From Syntrophomonadaceae bacterium (GTDB lineage: Bacteria; Bacillota; Syntrophomonadia; Syntrophomonadales; Syntrophothermaceae), in the NCBI GenBank assembly GCA_029907055.1, contig JARYMO010000019.1, positions 1-12,647 on the forward strand: DNA of 12,647 nt. Reading direction: 5' to 3'. The notes under the pieces were generated by a model. It saw only the letters and a program-made list of their open reading frames with translations. It did not search any database and was not told the DNA's origin. This document shows positions 11,053 through 12,647 of the stretch, in pieces (position 1 is the stretch's first letter; each line of letters starts with the position of its first letter). Position numbers and translations under genes: made by a program.

Positions 11053-11841
11053 TTATTTCCCCTTGAACTCGGGGTTCTTCTTGCCGTTGAAGACGGCGAA
11101 GCCCTCCAGGTAGTCCTCGGTCAGCGAGCAGGCCACCATCGCCTGCCGCTCGGCCTCCAGCTGCACCTCCAGGAAGGGCAGCATGGACTTGTTGAGCAGC
11201 TGCTTGACCTCCGCGAAGGCCCGCGTAGGCCCGTTGGCCAGCCGCTGCGCCAGGGCGGCGGTGGCGTCCGCCAGCTCTTCCGCCGGCACCACCCGGTTGA
11301 CCAGCCCGCACCTTAAGGCCTCCTCGGCGCTCATCACCTCGTCCAGGAACAACATCTCGGTGGCCTTACCCAGTCCCACCAGCAGGGGCACCATCTGCGA
11401 CCAGCCGCCGTCCACCGCCAGCGCCACCGAGGTGTAGGCCTGCTTGAACACCGCCCGTGCCGAGGCAATGCGCAGGTCGCAGGCCGCCGCCAGGCTGAGC
11501 CCCACTCCCGCCGCCACCCCGTTGACGGAGGCGATGATGGGCTTGGGCAGCCGCCGCATCTCGGCGATGAGCCGGGTCAGGTGGTGGGGGAACTCGCGGA
11601 AGAAGGCAGCCCGGTCCCCTGCCCCGTACTGGTCAGCGAAATTGAGGTCCCCTCCCAGGCAGAAGGCCTTGCCGGCACCCGTCAGCACCACCGCCCGCAC
11701 CGAGTCGTCGCGGCAGGCGTCGAAGGCCGCCTGCAGCCCTTTCACCAGCTCGTCGTTCATGGCGTTCATGGCCGCCGGCCGGTTCATGGTGACGGTGCAC
11801 ACCGCCCCCTCCTGGCTCCACACTACCGCATCGTTCGCCAT
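11053..11841 (-). CDS. Crotonase-family enoyl-CoA hydratase/isomerase
   Basis: A 262-residue protein with the crotonase fold: VTMNRPAAMNAM near the start, GAGKAFCLGGDL for the first CoA-binding/oxyanion segment, and ASVNGVAAGVGLSLAAACDL for the second. ATG 11841 is chosen because GGAGGG lies 5 bases before it; the ATG at 11859 contributes that ribosome site itself. The two catalytic glutamates of true hydratases (in GGGCELA and QPE) are replaced: the segments read GVGLSLA and KQAYTSVALAVDGGW. The retained Asp in AVDGG fits the isomerase/dehalogenase branch (PaaG-like), so a double-bond or ring-type isomerase is more likely than a classical hydratase. It lies between the ETF alpha gene (86-base gap) and the CoA-transferase (15-base gap). 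Confidence 0.9.
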   Translation of the reverse strand: MANDAVVWSQEGAVCTVTMNRPAAMNAMNDELVKGLQAAFDACRDDSVRAVVLTGAGKAFCLGGDLNFADQYGAGDRAAFFREFPHHLTRLIAEMRRLPKPIIASVNGVAAGVGLSLAAACDLRIASARAVFKQAYTSVALAVDGGWSQMVPLLVGLGKATEMLFLDEVMSAEEALRCGLVNRVVPAEELADATAALAQRLANGPTRAFAEVKQLLNKSMLPFLEVQLEAERQAMVACSLTEDYLEGFAVFNGKKNPEFKGK

Positions 11842-11860
11842 TCTTACCCTCCCCTTCATA

Positions 11861-11874
11861 CGCCCGCGCGGGCG
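11861..11874. other. 14-bp perfect palindrome before the crotonase gene
   Basis: CGCCCGCGCGGGCG reads the same on both strands and lies 19 bases before the crotonase start, between it and the ETF gene. It could be a protein-binding site or an intercistronic RNA hairpin. In such GC-rich DNA it may be chance. Confidence 0.35.
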
Positions 11875-11927
11875 CCAGACCGTGCGCTACTCCGCTCCAG
11901 GAAACTCCGCCCGCCGGCTGGCCAGGC

Positions 11928-12647
11928 TCACAGCCCCGGCCCCAGGGCCGGCAGCACGTCCTTGAGGTCCGCCACCATGGCGTAGTCGGCCATGGTCAGG
12001 ATGGGCGCATTCTCGTCCCTGTTGACGGCGACGATGGTGCGCGCGTCGCGGATGCCCACCGTGAACTGCACCTGCCCGGAGATGCCCAGCAGCAGCGCCA
12101 GCTCCGGCTTGCACTTCTTGCCTGACAACCCGATGACGCGCTCCTCGGGCAGCCACTTGCGGTCGGTGGCCACCGGCTTGGAACAGGCAATCTCTCCGCC
12201 CAGCGCCTGCGCCACCTGCTGCGCCAGCGGCAGGTCCTCGGGCGCCAGCCCCAGCCCCACCGCCACCAGCACCCGGGCGCCCTCGATGTCTGCCTCCGCC
12301 GCCGGCCGCGGCCGGGTCTCCACCAGGCGCAGCGGGGAGGACGGGACCTCCACCTTCAGCTCCTGCACCGTCCCACCGGCCGCCGGAGCTGCCGCCGGCC
12401 AGGCCCCCGGCGCCAGCGCCATCACCTGGCGCGGCGTCAGCACCCGCTGGGTGGCCAGCACCGCGCCCCCCAGCGCGTTGCGCACCGCCAGCAGCTGCCC
12501 GTCACGCACCTCCAGCGCCATGACGTCGGTCAGGCAGCCGGCCTCGAGCGCTTGCGCCACCCGCCCCGCCAGCTCCCGGCCGCGCCGGTTGGAGGCCAGC
12601 AGCAGCACCTGCGCCCCCGTGTGCTGCACCGCCTGCGCCAGCGCCGC
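11928..12647 (-). CDS. etfA: Electron transfer flavoprotein alpha subunit (partial, N-terminus outside window)
   Basis: The frame is open to the window edge, so the true start is outside; 239 codons are visible. The C-terminal FAD domain is clear: GGEIACSKPVATDRKWLPEE, then IGLSGKKCKPELALLLGISG, QVQFTVGIRDARTIVAVNRD, and ENAPILTMADYAMVADLKDVLP. These are the family II ETF alpha/FixB blocks that bind FAD phosphate and isoalloxazine. The N-terminal Rossmann-like half ends around the Ala/Pro-rich linker (PAAAPAAGGT). ETF alpha works with ETF beta, expected just upstream, carrying electrons from acyl-CoA dehydrogenases to the membrane or in bifurcation. SGKKCKP differs from the more common SGKTVKP by a Cys. 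It leads the crotonase and CoA-transferase genes, suggesting one operon. Confidence 0.93.
   Translation of the reverse strand, partial: AALAQAVQHTGAQVLLLASNRRGRELAGRVAQALEAGCLTDVMALEVRDGQLLAVRNALGGAVLATQRVLTPRQVMALAPGAWPAAAPAAGGTVQELKVEVPSSPLRLVETRPRPAAEADIEGARVLVAVGLGLAPEDLPLAQQVAQALGGEIACSKPVATDRKWLPEERVIGLSGKKCKPELALLLGISGQVQFTVGIRDARTIVAVNRDENAPILTMADYAMVADLKDVLPALGPGL

Noticed and set aside
9529..11316. A 595-codon plus-strand open frame
   Set aside because: It lies opposite the CoA-transferase and crotonase genes; the translation is low-complexity (Gly, His, Val, Gln) without domain motifs.

Overview
The window is very GC-rich bacterial DNA. Genes are closely packed, GTG starts are frequent, and strong Shine-Dalgarno sites (AAGGAGG, GGGGAGG and similar) sit 5 to 9 bases before most chosen starts. 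Together with two radical SAM proteins, a SplB-like enzyme, an ETF and a CoA-transferase, this points to a high-GC, probably anaerobic member of the Bacillota (Clostridia-like, possibly thermophilic). That assignment is inference and rests on no marker gene.

Left part (1-4692). A HlyD-type membrane-fusion/efflux adaptor (minus, cut by the window edge) has a roughly 340-bp upstream gap. The gap holds two tandem copies of a 27-bp hairpin repeat and the terminator of the next gene, an unrecognised 136-residue protein. A SplB-like radical SAM gene is divergent to that gene. It converges on a minus-strand cluster of PIG-L deacetylase, GT4 glycosyltransferase and cyclophilin; the first two look translationally coupled.

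Middle part (4693-9081). A third copy of the hairpin repeat, with compensatory stem changes, lies in the leader of a YgiQ-type radical SAM gene. The ygiQ end overlaps the end of a minus-strand gene inside one perfect hairpin that serves as that gene's terminator. The minus-strand unit reads DnaC/IstB-like AAA+ ATPase, 186-residue unknown, 84-residue unknown. Divergent from the ATPase is a small ParA/MinD-like protein. The two promoters appear to share one -35 position on opposite strands. Both ATPases lack key catalytic residues. The ParA-like frame is interrupted by an in-frame TGA, after which 36 more codons look like the normal family C-terminus; a hairpin just downstream resembles a bacterial SECIS element.

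Right part (9092-12647). A MarR regulator with a good sigma-A-type promoter lies downstream of a minus-strand catabolic operon: ETF alpha subunit (cut by the window edge), crotonase-family protein, and a 4-hydroxybutyrate/acetyl-CoA transferase-like enzyme. These would activate a carboxylate as its CoA ester, rearrange or hydrate the acyl-CoA, and pass electrons through ETF. The substrate is unknown.

The strongest candidates for something new are the interrupted ParA-like gene with its DnaC-like partner and two unknown proteins, and the covarying 27-bp hairpin family.
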